Shown piece after piece: positions 1-7,574 of a DNA stretch of 64,000 bases. Position 1 is the first letter of the stretch. Each line of letters starts with the position of its first letter. Position numbers and translations under genes: made by a program. The notes beneath the pieces are model-generated. The model did not search any database and was not told the origin of the DNA. It worked only from the letters and a program-made list of their open reading frames with translations. This DNA comes from Pseudomonas sp. P818 (GTDB lineage Bacteria; Pseudomonadota; Gammaproteobacteria; Pseudomonadales; Pseudomonadaceae). Where the stretch lies: NCBI RefSeq assembly GCF_000418555.1, contig NZ_ATKM01000011.1, positions 1 through 64,000 on the forward strand, written 5' to 3'.

Positions 1-117
1 TTTTTCATTTTTTATCATTATTCCACCGCCGGCTTTTTTGCGCTATATGAAGAGGCTTGTTCGATAGCGCACCTGAGTAGATTCGCTTTTAGTGGTGTAA
101 ATTTTACTGAGGAATGA
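1..117 (+). CDS. 3' end of an upstream polysaccharide-locus gene (partial)
   Basis: The first reading frame is open from base 1 for 38 codons and stops with TGA at 115-117, only 6 bases before the TTG start of the next glycosyltransferase, whose ribosome-binding GAGGA lies inside this tail. The other two forward frames close earlier. The spacing and AT-rich codon use match a co-transcribed O-antigen gene whose start lies outside the window. The 38 visible residues, rich in Phe, Ala and Ser, show no motif that I recognise, so no function is offered. Confidence 0.5.
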   Translation, partial: FFIFYHYSTAGFFALYEEACSIAHLSRFAFSGVNFTEE

Positions 118-123
118 TTTCAA

Positions 124-1230
124 TTGCGCAGTATAGTTTTTGTCATAACCCGTTCTGACGTGATGGGGGGGGCCAGTGTCCATCTTCTTGATCTTGCTGC
201 GGGCCTTCAGTCTTGTGGTTATGACATAACTATTTTGGTTGGTGGGCAGGGCGTTTTTCTGCAGCATGCGCGGGATCGATCATTAAGTTGTATTTCTCTG
301 AAGTATTTGACCAGAGAGATCGACTTAATTGTTGACGTTAAAGCGATATTCGAGCTGCGCGGCGTGCTAAAGCGCTTGAAGCCAGATCTGATTCACTTGC
401 ATTCTTCTAAGGCCGGAATTATTGGACGTATCAGCGCTATAGGGCTGACTGCTCCTTGCATATTCACGGCCCATGGCTGGGCATTTACCGAAGGCGTATC
501 TCCAAGGCACCGCTTCCTGTATCGATTTATCGAACGGCTCATTGCCCCGTTGGCAAAACGGATCATTACTGTCTCCGACTATGACAGGAGCCTCGCCTTG
601 GCGGAGCGGGTTGCGCCACCAGGCCAGCTCGCCGTGGTGCATAACGGCATGCCAGATATTCCTGCCAAGATGCGGGCTCAGCGGGCCGCAGTGGGAGATA
701 TCGTACGCTTTGTCATGGTCGCTCGTTTTGAGGCGCCTAAAGATCAGTTGTCATTGTTGCGCGCCTTCGCAGTGCTTCCCTCAGAGCGTTGGTGCCTTGA
801 GCTGATTGGTGATGGGCCGCAGATGCAAGCTGCGATCGATCTTGCGACAAGCCTTGGCTTGGCTGGCAACGTCATTTTTTCGGGAGCTTGCATCGATGTT
901 TCTTCACGGCTTGCAGCATCAGACGTATTCATCTTGATCTCTCGCTGGGAAGGATTGCCGCTGACTATTCTTGAGGCAATGCGTGCTGGCCTGCCAGTTA
1001 TCGCATCCGATGTAGGAGGCGTCGCCGAAGCTGTACAGGACGGTGAGACGGGCTATCTGATCAAGCGTGACGCTACAGGCTCACTAGTAGAACGCCTTGG
1101 TCTACTGCTTGCGGACGCTGAGATGAGGCGGCGCATGGGCGAGGCAGGGCGGCTTCGATATGAAGCCGATTTTACGTTTTCTCTAATGCTGGATAAAACC
1201 ATCGCGGTTTATGAAGAGGCGCTTCTTTAA
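124..1230 (+). CDS. Glycosyltransferase family 4 (GT-B fold)
   Basis: Retaining GT-B glycosyltransferase, 368 residues, expected at the cytoplasmic face of the inner membrane adding a sugar to a lipid-linked O-antigen or capsule unit. The N-terminal Rossmann half opens with a Gly-rich GGASVHLLDLA segment (about residues 17-27). The C-terminal nucleotide-sugar half has the EGLPLTILEAM stretch with the E-x7-E pattern near residues 275-284, followed by GLPVIASDVGG. The start is TTG at 124, preceded by GAGGA at 110-114; no better in-frame ATG precedes the first strand. It ends 2 bases before the epimerase gene, so the genes form an operon. Sugar donor and acceptor cannot be read from sequence. 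Confidence 0.88.
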   Translation: MRSIVFVITRSDVMGGASVHLLDLAAGLQSCGYDITILVGGQGVFLQHARDRSLSCISLKYLTREIDLIVDVKAIFELRGVLKRLKPDLIHLHSSKAGIIGRISAIGLTAPCIFTAHGWAFTEGVSPRHRFLYRFIERLIAPLAKRIITVSDYDRSLALAERVAPPGQLAVVHNGMPDIPAKMRAQRAAVGDIVRFVMVARFEAPKDQLSLLRAFAVLPSERWCLELIGDGPQMQAAIDLATSLGLAGNVIFSGACIDVSSRLAASDVFILISRWEGLPLTILEAMRAGLPVIASDVGGVAEAVQDGETGYLIKRDATGSLVERLGLLLADAEMRRRMGEAGRLRYEADFTFSLMLDKTIAVYEEALL

Positions 1231-1232
1231 TT

Positions 1233-2168
1233 ATGCGAGTTTTGCTGACTGGGGCCACCGGTTTCGTTGGTGGTGCTTTGTTGCGTTATCTATCTACTGC
1301 AGGTGCGTATGTGGTGGCCGCTATGCGTTCAAGCGGAACTAGGAGGTTTTCTGAGCATGTATTTGAGGTGGGAGATATAAGTGCAGACACGCAGTGGGCC
1401 TCCGCTCTAGAGGGTACTACCGTAGTAGTACATACCGCTGCTCGAGCTCATATTTCTCAGGAGGTCAGTAGTGACCCGCTGACTGAGTATCGGGGGGTCA
1501 ACGTGGAGGGTACGTTGAATCTTGCCCGGCAAGCCGCGATAGCCGGGGTGAAACGTTTCGTTTTCATCAGCTCTATCGGCGTTAACGGGAATATCAATGT
1601 TCGCCCCTTTACTGCCCTTGATGTCCCGCACCCCGTGGAGCCCTATGCCCAGTCTAAATGGGAGGCTGAGCAGGGGCTTTGGCGCATCCAGCAAGAGACA
1701 GGGATGGAGCTGGTGATCATTCGTCCTCCCTTGGTGTATGGCCCAGAGGCTCCGGGTAACTTTGGGAGTTTGGTTCGCTGGATTGGTAAAGGGATTCCAC
1801 TACCGCTCGGGGCTATCCACAATCGCCGTTCGCTGGTTGGCATCGACAATCTTGTCGATTTGATCGTTCGCTGCATCGATCATCCTGCCGCTGCCAACCA
1901 AGTCTTTCTGGCGGGTGATGGTCGCGATCTATCGACTACGGAGCTGTTGCGTTTAGTGGGAGATGCAATGGGGCGGCCTGCACGGTTGATTCCTGTGCCT
2001 GCTGGCGTTCTGAAGCTTAGCGCGGCATTGTTGGGGCGAAAGGCTATGGCGCAGCGCTTGCTGGGGTCTTTGCAGGTAGATATCTCGCAGACTTGCGAGA
2101 CACTGGATTGGCAGCCACCTTTCACGGTTGAAGAGGGGTTAAGGCGTTGTTTCCTGTCTTCGGATTGA
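1233..2168 (+). CDS. NAD-dependent nucleotide-sugar epimerase/dehydratase
   Basis: Extended short-chain dehydrogenase of 311 residues acting on a nucleotide sugar in the O-antigen pathway. The NAD-binding GATGFVGG lies at residues 7-14, the catalytic Ser in FISSIG near 113, and the YAQSK motif (Tyr/Lys pair) near 138-142. RPPLVYGP is typical of UDP-glucose 4-epimerase-like enzymes such as WbpV. It sits between a GT4 glycosyltransferase and a phosphoglycosyl transferase, so it probably makes the first sugar of the repeat unit, for example by C4 epimerisation. The exact substrate is not determinable here. Confidence 0.85.
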   Translation: MRVLLTGATGFVGGALLRYLSTAGAYVVAAMRSSGTRRFSEHVFEVGDISADTQWASALEGTTVVVHTAARAHISQEVSSDPLTEYRGVNVEGTLNLARQAAIAGVKRFVFISSIGVNGNINVRPFTALDVPHPVEPYAQSKWEAEQGLWRIQQETGMELVIIRPPLVYGPEAPGNFGSLVRWIGKGIPLPLGAIHNRRSLVGIDNLVDLIVRCIDHPAAANQVFLAGDGRDLSTTELLRLVGDAMGRPARLIPVPAGVLKLSAALLGRKAMAQRLLGSLQVDISQTCETLDWQPPFTVEEGLRRCFLSSD

Positions 2169-2190
2169 CTGGCTTTCAGAGGTTGGGTCT

Positions 2191-2742
2191 GTGATACGTG
2201 TTTTTGATGTTGTTCTGTCCTTGCTGGGGTTGCTCTTCGGCTTTCCAGTATTGATCTTGATCTATGTTCTTGGCTTGTTGGATACAGGCGCGCCCCTGTT
2301 TCGTCAGACGCGTGTGGGGCGTGGTAAGCAGCCGTTTACGTTAGTCAAGTTTCGGACGATGGCGGTTGATACCGCATCTGTGGCGAGCCACTTGGCCTCC
2401 AGCGCCTCGATCACGCGCTTGGGCGCTTTTCTGCGCAAGACCAAGCTGGACGAGCTACCTCAGCTCTGGAATGTGCTCAGGGGGGAAATGAGTCTGGTTG
2501 GGCCTCGGCCTAATCTGTTCAATCAGGAAGAGCTGATTGCCGAGCGGGAATCACGCGCTGTGTATGATGTTCGCCCTGGCATTACGGGGCTGGCCCAAGT
2601 GCAGGGGATCGATATGTCTACGCCGGCTTTGCTTGCTGAAACTGACCAGCAGATGATCCGTTCGATGTCGATCTCTCTCTATTTCAGCCTGATTCTGCAA
2701 ACAGCCTTGGGAAAAGGTGCTGGCGACCGAGTGGTGCATTGA
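2191..2742 (+). CDS. Initiating monotopic phosphoglycosyl transferase (bacterial sugar transferase, PglC type)
   Basis: Short form (183 residues) of the bacterial sugar transferase family. It would transfer a sugar phosphate from a UDP-sugar to undecaprenyl phosphate and start the polysaccharide unit. An N-terminal hydrophobic re-entrant helix (about 5-28) is followed by the conserved KFRTM, the RKTKLDELPQLWNVL block holding the catalytic Asp-Glu pair, and SLVGPRP. It starts at GTG 2191. P. aeruginosa uses the unrelated WbpL at this position; here the PglC-type enzyme sits immediately upstream of the WbpM-type dehydratase, so it probably uses the WbpM product. The last 15 residues look unusual for the family. 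Confidence 0.88.
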   Translation: MIRVFDVVLSLLGLLFGFPVLILIYVLGLLDTGAPLFRQTRVGRGKQPFTLVKFRTMAVDTASVASHLASSASITRLGAFLRKTKLDELPQLWNVLRGEMSLVGPRPNLFNQEELIAERESRAVYDVRPGITGLAQVQGIDMSTPALLAETDQQMIRSMSISLYFSLILQTALGKGAGDRVVH

Positions 2743-2838
2743 ACCTGGCTTGTCTATTGCGGCAGGAGGGTTGATGTTTGACGTGTCTGGAGCAGGCAGC
2801 TCTATTTGAATGGTAACGAGGCAGCCAGAGGGATGAAG

Positions 2839-4824
2839 ATGAACGGTTTGCGCCAGTTTCTGGTGAGTTTGCCCAGGCGTCAGAAGCGGTTGTTGCAGTT
2901 ATTGGCTGATACCATCCTTGTCTGGGTTGCGCTTTGGCTGTCGTTTGCCGTTCGTTTGGGGGAAATTGATGCGGCCAAGCCCTTTTCTGGGCATGGCTGG
3001 TTGTTCATTGTCGCTCCGATGATTGCTCTGCCTATTTTCATCAGGCTGGGCATGTATCGGGCCGTGATGCGTTATGTGGGTAGTGATGCGCTCATTACCA
3101 TCGCAAAAGCCGTATCTCTTTCGGCGCTGGTGTTGGCGCTTGCCGTTTACTGGTACAGGGGCCCCACGGCGGTTGTTCCGCGCTCTATGGTTTTCAACTA
3201 CTGGTGGCTCAGTCTGTTGCTATTGGGCGGTCTGCGTCTTGGGATGCGCCAATTCTTCACTGGTGATTGGCTTGAGCCTGTTGCACGACAACGTGACGCT
3301 GTAGCAGGCACATCCCGGGTTGCTATTTACGGTGCTGGAGTGGCCGGTAATCAGTTGGTCGCTGCTTTGCGTTTGGGGCGTACGATGCGGGCGGTGGCAT
3401 TCGTGGACGACGACGCTGGAGTTGCCAATCGCGTCATCGCTGGGCTAAGAGTTTATACCCCTAAGCATATTCAGCAGATGATCGACGAGACGGGGGTCGA
3501 CGAGATTCTTCTTGCGATGCCGTCTATTTCTCGAGCGCGACGGCGCGAGATCCTCGATGCGTTAGAGCCTTATGCATTGCATGTTCGCAGTGTGCCGGGG
3601 TTCACCGACCTGGCCAGCGGACGGGTGAAGGTCGAGGATATTCAGGAGGTCGATATCGCTGATCTTCTTGGGCGAGATGCAGTGCCACCTCGGCAAGATT
3701 TGTTCGAGCGCTGCATCAAGAATCAGGTGGTTCTGGTGACCGGCGCTGGCGGTTCCATCGGCTCGGAGCTATGTCGGCAGATCCTGGCGAGCGGTGCTCG
3801 TACGTTGCTGCTTTTCGAGCACAGTGAATTCAATCTCTACAGTATCCATGGCGAATTGCAGCAGCGAATCGAGCGGGAGTCACTGCCGATCAAGCTGGTG
3901 CCAATTCTTGGGTCTATCCGTAACTTCGAGCGCTTGTTCGACATTTTGCAGACTTGGCGCGTCAACACTGTCTATCACGCCGCTGCATACAAGCATGTGC
4001 CGATGGTCGAGCATAACGTTGCCGAGGGTGTGCTCAACAACCTGGTCGGTACGCTCAATGCGGCGCAGGCTTCGATCAAGGCTGGGGTGGCCAACTTCGT
4101 TCTGATCTCTACTGACAAGGCGGTGCGGCCTACCAATGTCATGGGCAGCACCAAGCGCCTGGCTGAGATGGTGCTGCAGGCATTGAGTCGTGAGCCTGCA
4201 CCGTTGCTGTTCGGTGATGAATGTGGTGTTCATCACGTCAACAAGACCCGTTTCACCATGGTGCGCTTTGGTAATGTTCTGGGTTCTTCTGGATCGGTTA
4301 TTCCGTTGTTCAGGGAGCAGATCAAGCAGGGCGGGCCGGTGACGGTAACGCATCCGAACATCACGCGCTATTTCATGACGATTCCCGAGGCGGCGCAGCT
4401 GGTCATTCAGGCCGGTTCGTTGGGGCAGGGCGGTGATGTGTTTGTGCTGGACATGGGCGAGCCGGTGAAGATCGCTGATCTTGCTGAGAAGATGATTCGT
4501 TTGTCCGGCCTTAGTGTGCGCGATGAGCGTAATCCGCATGGCGATATCGCCATCGAGTTCACCGGGTTGCGCCCGGGTGAAAAGCTCTACGAGGAGCTGC
4601 TGATTGGTGAGGATGTTAAGCCTACCGAGCATCCTATGATCATGCGCGCGGAAGAGGACATGTTGCCCTGGGACGAGCTCAAGGCTCGCTTGCAGGCGCT
4701 ACTGGCTGCGGTGAGTGAGGACGATTACGCTCGCGTGCGAGTGCTGCTGCGCGAAACGGTGCATGGTTATGTGCCGGAAGGTGAGATCGTTGATTGGATT
4801 CATCTCCGAAACCGGGAGCGTTGA
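2839..4824 (+). CDS. wbpM: WbpM/CapD-type UDP-sugar 4,6-dehydratase, membrane-anchored
   Basis: Large membrane dehydratase (661 residues from this start) that converts UDP-GlcNAc to a 4-keto-6-deoxy sugar for O-antigen synthesis. Four hydrophobic segments in the first ~150 residues are followed by a Rossmann CoA-binding-like region (VAIYGAGVAGNQL), then the catalytic SDR half with GAGGSIGSE near residue 300 and STDKAVRPTNVMGSTK near 425-438. In that motif Met replaces the usual SDR Tyr (MxxxK), a hallmark of this family. TTG 2806 and ATG 2833 are also in frame; ATG 2839 is preferred because AGAGGG at 2828-2832 is well spaced from it. It is the last gene of the low-GC polysaccharide block. Confidence 0.92.
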   Translation: MNGLRQFLVSLPRRQKRLLQLLADTILVWVALWLSFAVRLGEIDAAKPFSGHGWLFIVAPMIALPIFIRLGMYRAVMRYVGSDALITIAKAVSLSALVLALAVYWYRGPTAVVPRSMVFNYWWLSLLLLGGLRLGMRQFFTGDWLEPVARQRDAVAGTSRVAIYGAGVAGNQLVAALRLGRTMRAVAFVDDDAGVANRVIAGLRVYTPKHIQQMIDETGVDEILLAMPSISRARRREILDALEPYALHVRSVPGFTDLASGRVKVEDIQEVDIADLLGRDAVPPRQDLFERCIKNQVVLVTGAGGSIGSELCRQILASGARTLLLFEHSEFNLYSIHGELQQRIERESLPIKLVPILGSIRNFERLFDILQTWRVNTVYHAAAYKHVPMVEHNVAEGVLNNLVGTLNAAQASIKAGVANFVLISTDKAVRPTNVMGSTKRLAEMVLQALSREPAPLLFGDECGVHHVNKTRFTMVRFGNVLGSSGSVIPLFREQIKQGGPVTVTHPNITRYFMTIPEAAQLVIQAGSLGQGGDVFVLDMGEPVKIADLAEKMIRLSGLSVRDERNPHGDIAIEFTGLRPGEKLYEELLIGEDVKPTEHPMIMRAEEDMLPWDELKARLQALLAAVSEDDYARVRVLLRETVHGYVPEGEIVDWIHLRNRER

Positions 4825-4909
4825 GGCGTTGGTTTGACAGCTGGAAGATAGCGTCTAGGTTGATTCTTGTGGGGTTTCAAACCTCACTTGGATCTACTTA
4901 CGACAAGGA

Positions 4910-5242
4910 ATGCACATCATGCAAAAACTCCGTCTATCTTCCCTGCTGTTTGCTGTTCTCGCTTCCTTCGCTATGGCTGCAACCGCAGCTGATGCTCCAA
5001 AAACCGAAAGCGCCAAACCGGCTGCCGTGCAGGTGGCGCAGGTTACCGTGGTCAATCTGAATACCGCCGATGCTGCAACACTGCAGCGCGAGCTGGCCGG
5101 GATTGGTGCGACCAAGGCGCAGGCGATTGTGGCTTACCGTGAGGAGCACGGTAATTTTGCTTCGGTCGACGAGTTGTTGGAGGTGAAAGGTATTGGCGAG
5201 GCGACGCTGGAGAAGAATCGCGACAAATTGACTGTCAACTAG
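4910..5242 (+). CDS. comEA: ComEA-family helix-hairpin-helix DNA-binding protein
   Basis: Small exported protein (110 residues) with a Sec signal peptide (about 1-27, ending TAADA), a short Lys/Pro/Ala linker, and one double helix-hairpin-helix domain (LNTADAATL ... LAGIGATKAQAIV ... LLEVKGIGEATLE). Such proteins bind double-stranded DNA in the periplasm and pull it in during transformation. The isolated chromosomal location just after wbpM is conserved in Pseudomonas as I recall. The ATG at 4910 has AAGGA just upstream. A strong terminator follows. Confidence 0.85.
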   Translation: MHIMQKLRLSSLLFAVLASFAMAATAADAPKTESAKPAAVQVAQVTVVNLNTADAATLQRELAGIGATKAQAIVAYREEHGNFASVDELLEVKGIGEATLEKNRDKLTVN

Positions 5243-5261
5243 CCTCTGTGACGCTTGTGCC

Positions 5262-5288
5262 TAGGCCGATCTTTGATCGGCCTTTTTC
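5262..5288 (+). terminator. Rho-independent terminator after comEA
   Basis: Inverted repeat AGGCCGATC / GATCGGCCT with a 3-base loop followed by TTTTTCG, 20 bases after the comEA stop. Confidence 0.85.
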
Positions 5289-5342
5289 GTTTATAGGCTG
5301 GGGTGACCTGAGGCTGAGAGTCCGTCTAAGAAGAAAAAGCCC

Positions 5343-5561
5343 CGGTATGAACCGTAATGCTGTTCACATAAGAAATGGTCGAACGCGATTAGTCCCCTCG
5401 CCCCTTGGGGGAGAGGGTTAGGGAGAGGGGAAACGCCAAACTTGTGCAACCTTAACGGATTTGGCTCCGCCAGCCCTCTCCCCCAGCCCCTCTCCCATAA
5501 ATGGGAGAGGGGAGCCAAACTTGTGCAACCTTAAGTGAACAGCATTCCGTTATGAACCGAG
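5343..5561. repeat. Mosaic MITE-like element with terminal inverted repeats
   Basis: The ends are inverted copies of one another: AATGCTGTTCAC at 5356-5367 is the reverse complement of 5535-5546, and flanking CGGT and TAAG bases also match. Inside are two hairpins built from CCCTCTCCC/GGGAGAGGG blocks (about 5395-5430 and 5473-5514), each followed by the same CCAAACTTGTGCAACCTTAA (about 5436 and 5516). It encodes no credible protein. Size and symmetry fit a small non-autonomous mobile or REP-like composite element. Confidence 0.6.
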
Positions 5562-5569
5562 GCTTTCGG

Positions 5570-5593
5570 ATTTGGCTCCGCGACCTGGACTCG
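5570..5593 (-). repeat. 24-bp duplication of the tRNA-Asn 3' end (att-like)
   Basis: An exact 24-base copy of 5716-5739, which covers the acceptor 3' strand and part of the T arm of the tRNA-Asn gene. It lies 146 bases downstream of the tRNA in the tRNA's orientation. A shorter piece (TTTGGCTCCGC) also occurs at 5459-5469. This is the pattern left when an integrative element uses a tRNA 3' end as its attachment site. Confidence 0.6.
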
Positions 5594-5685
5594 GCAGCGC
5601 AGCTGAACGCGCTTCAGCGTGGCCCCGAAGGGGTGAGCGAAGCGAATAACCTGGGACGGAGTCCCTGGTGAGAGTCTGCAGGCAT

Positions 5686-5714
5686 AAAAAACCCAGCACT
5701 AGGCTGGGTTCTTG
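5686..5714 (-). terminator. Rho-independent terminator of tRNA-Asn
   Basis: On the minus strand AACCCAGCC, loop TAGT, then GCTGGGTT followed by six T. It lies immediately downstream of tRNA-Asn. Confidence 0.85.
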
Positions 5715-5718
5715 AATT

Positions 5719-5794
5719 TGGCTCCGCGACCTGGACTCGAACCAGGGACCCAATGATTAACAGTCATTTGCTCTACCGACTGAGCTATCGCGGA
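5719..5794 (-). tRNA. tRNA-Asn (GTT)
   Basis: A 76-base gene including encoded CCA (the plus strand begins TGG at 5719). The acceptor strand TCCGCGA pairs with TCGCGGA; the D arm has AGCTCAGTCGGTAGAGC, the anticodon loop CTGTTAA gives GTT, and the T arm has GGTTCGAGTCC. The terminator at 5686-5714 follows it. Confidence 0.97.
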
Positions 5795-5889
5795 ACAACG
5801 GCGCGTATGTTACTGATTAAAAAAGAGAAGTCAACACTTCAACGCGATATCTGCGTGGTTAGAATTCGGGGTGTTCAGCGATGGTGTCG

Positions 5890-5957
5890 TGGGAGGGGCT
5901 TTAGCCGCGATGGCTGTCAGTCCGCAACAGATCGCGGCTGAAGCAGAATGTCTCCCA
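5890..5957. repeat. REP-type palindromic pair
   Basis: GGGAGGGGCTTTAGCCGCGA on the left faces TCGCGGCTGAAGC...CTCCC on the right. These are the standard Pseudomonas REP half-sites in inverted orientation. It is part of the 5795-6088 stretch, which has no gene. Confidence 0.75.
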
Positions 5958-5990
5958 GTCGTTCCAAGGCCAGCGGTGCCTGGGTATTGG

Positions 5991-6070
5991 TGTAGGAGCC
6001 CCGCCACGGGTCGAAGCTTTGGCTTTTGCGGTGCTTTGTCGAACGATTCGCGGCTGAAGCCGCTCCTACA
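5991..6070. repeat. Composite REP element
   Basis: Bounded by TGTAGGAGCC and GGCTGAAGCCGCTCCTACA. The inner part (about 5996-6053) is closely similar to 9622-9675, so a ~55-base module beyond the plain REP palindrome is shared between the two intergenic gaps. Confidence 0.65.
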
Positions 6071-6088
6071 GTGACTGTTGGCGGACGC

Positions 6089-6118
6089 AAAAACGCCGGC
6101 TCAGGGCCGGCGTTTTTG
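6089..6118. terminator. Bidirectional terminator after the aminotransferase gene
   Basis: A perfect 12-bp inverted repeat (AAAAACGCCGGC / GCCGGCGTTTTT) lying 15 bases past the minus-strand aminotransferase stop, with A/T runs on both sides so that it could work in both directions. Confidence 0.85.
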
Positions 6119-6132
6119 TTTATCGCAGAGGC

Positions 6133-7329
6133 TTACAGCACAGCGTGGATCGCGCGGGTGATGCTATCCAGGTTGCCGTTGTTCAGCGCGGCGACGCAGA
6201 TGCGGCCGGTGCCGACGGCGTAGATGCCGAACTCTTCCTTGAGGCGTTCCACTTGCTCCACGGTGAGGCCGGAGTAGGAGAACATGCCGCGCTGCTCGGC
6301 GACGAAGCCGAAGTCTCGCTTGGCGCCCAGGGCCGCCAGCTGTTCGACCATGGCCAGGCGCATGCTGCGGATGCGGTCGCGCATTTCGCCCAGCTCGGCT
6401 TCCCACATGGCGCGCAGCTCGGGACTGTTGAGCACGCTGGCGACCACGGTGGCGCCGTGGGTCGGCGGGTTGGAGTAGTTGGTGCGGATCACGCGTTTGA
6501 GCTGCGAGAGCACGCGAGTGGACTCTTCGCGGCTGCTGGTGACCAGCGACAGAGCGCCCACGCGTTCGCCATACAACGAGAACGACTTGGAGAAGGAGCT
6601 GGAGACGAAGAACTCCAGGCCCGACTCGGCGAACAGGCGCACGGCCTCGGCGTCCTGGTCGATGCCGTCACCGAAGCCCTGGTAAGCGATGTCGAGGAAG
6701 GGCACGTGCTCACGCTCGCGCAGGACTTCCAGCACGGCTTTCCAGTCTTCCAGCTGCAGGTCGACGCCAGTCGGGTTATGGCAGCAGGCGTGCAGCACGA
6801 CGATGGAGCGGGCCGGCAGGTTGCGCAGGTCTTCGAGCATGCCTCCACGGTTCACGCCATTGCTGAACGGATCGTAGTAGCGGTAGTTGTGCACCGGGAA
6901 GCCGGCGGATTCGAACAGTGCGCGGTGGTTTTCCCAGCTCGGGTCGCTGATGGCCACGGTGGCGTCCGGCAGCAGGCGCTTGAGGAAGTCGGCACCGATC
7001 TTCAGTGCGCCGGTGCCGCCCAGGGCCTGGGTGGTGATCACGCGGCCGGCTTCGATCAGGGCTGCGCCCTTGCCGAACAGCAGCTCCTGCACGGCCTTGT
7101 CATAGGCGGCGATGCCTTCGATCGGCAGATAGCCACGCGGGGCGTGAGCCTCGATGCGAGCCTTTTCGGCTTCTGCGACGGCGCGCAGTAGCGGAATTCG
7201 CCCCTCCTCGTTGTAGTAGACGCCCACGCCAAGGTTGACCTTGGTGGTGCGGGTGTCCGCGTTGAATGCTTCGTTGAGGCCCAGGATGGGATCGCGCGGA
7301 GCCATTTCGACGGCAGAGAAGAGACTCAT
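6133..7329 (-). CDS. Aromatic amino acid / aspartate aminotransferase (class I, TyrB-like)
   Basis: PLP-dependent class I aminotransferase of 398 residues, interconverting aromatic amino acids (or aspartate) and their 2-oxo acids with glutamate/2-oxoglutarate. The Schiff-base lysine is in SSSFSKSFSLYGERVG near residue 247. Also visible are LGVGVYYNEEG near the N-terminus, HNPTGVD, and SNPPTHGA, all typical of the AspC/TyrB subgroup. The frame is open upstream, but ATG 7329 (MSLFSAVEMAPRDP) matches the family start. It is divergent from uvrB with a 245-base gap. Substrate range (Tyr/Phe against Asp) is inferred only from subgroup resemblance. Confidence 0.9.
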   Translation of the reverse strand: MSLFSAVEMAPRDPILGLNEAFNADTRTTKVNLGVGVYYNEEGRIPLLRAVAEAEKARIEAHAPRGYLPIEGIAAYDKAVQELLFGKGAALIEAGRVITTQALGGTGALKIGADFLKRLLPDATVAISDPSWENHRALFESAGFPVHNYRYYDPFSNGVNRGGMLEDLRNLPARSIVVLHACCHNPTGVDLQLEDWKAVLEVLREREHVPFLDIAYQGFGDGIDQDAEAVRLFAESGLEFFVSSSFSKSFSLYGERVGALSLVTSSREESTRVLSQLKRVIRTNYSNPPTHGATVVASVLNSPELRAMWEAELGEMRDRIRSMRLAMVEQLAALGAKRDFGFVAEQRGMFSYSGLTVEQVERLKEEFGIYAVGTGRICVAALNNGNLDSITRAIHAVL

Positions 7330-7574
7330 GATGGGTGCGGCAACTCGAGTGAGGGGTGGGTGGCCAGGCGTCCCCGACAAAAGCGCTAGGGGGCGCGTAA
7401 ACGGGGCGTTAGTATAACGACCCTGAATCCAGGGGGCGACAGCGCAAAGCCCTGAATTAAGGCCTTTTGCCAGGTAATTCGACTCTATCTGGAACTATCG
7501 CCGAATCGCCCTGCAATTCATGGCTTTGAACGCAGTCCGAAAGGATGCGTCACAGCCATTTGTCGAGGTACTGC

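Noticed and set aside
5343..5561. CRISPR array
   Set aside because: Repeats are two unevenly spaced inverted hairpins, not regular direct repeats with unique spacers, and no cas genes are present.
5291..5753. Small minus-strand frames near tRNA-Asn
   Set aside because: They consist of translated CCCTCTCCC repeats and the tRNA/terminator sequence.
7330..7574. LexA (SOS) box upstream of uvrB
   Set aside because: No CTG-N10-CAG site was found; the CTG and CAG seen near 7452-7472 are separated by about 16 bases.
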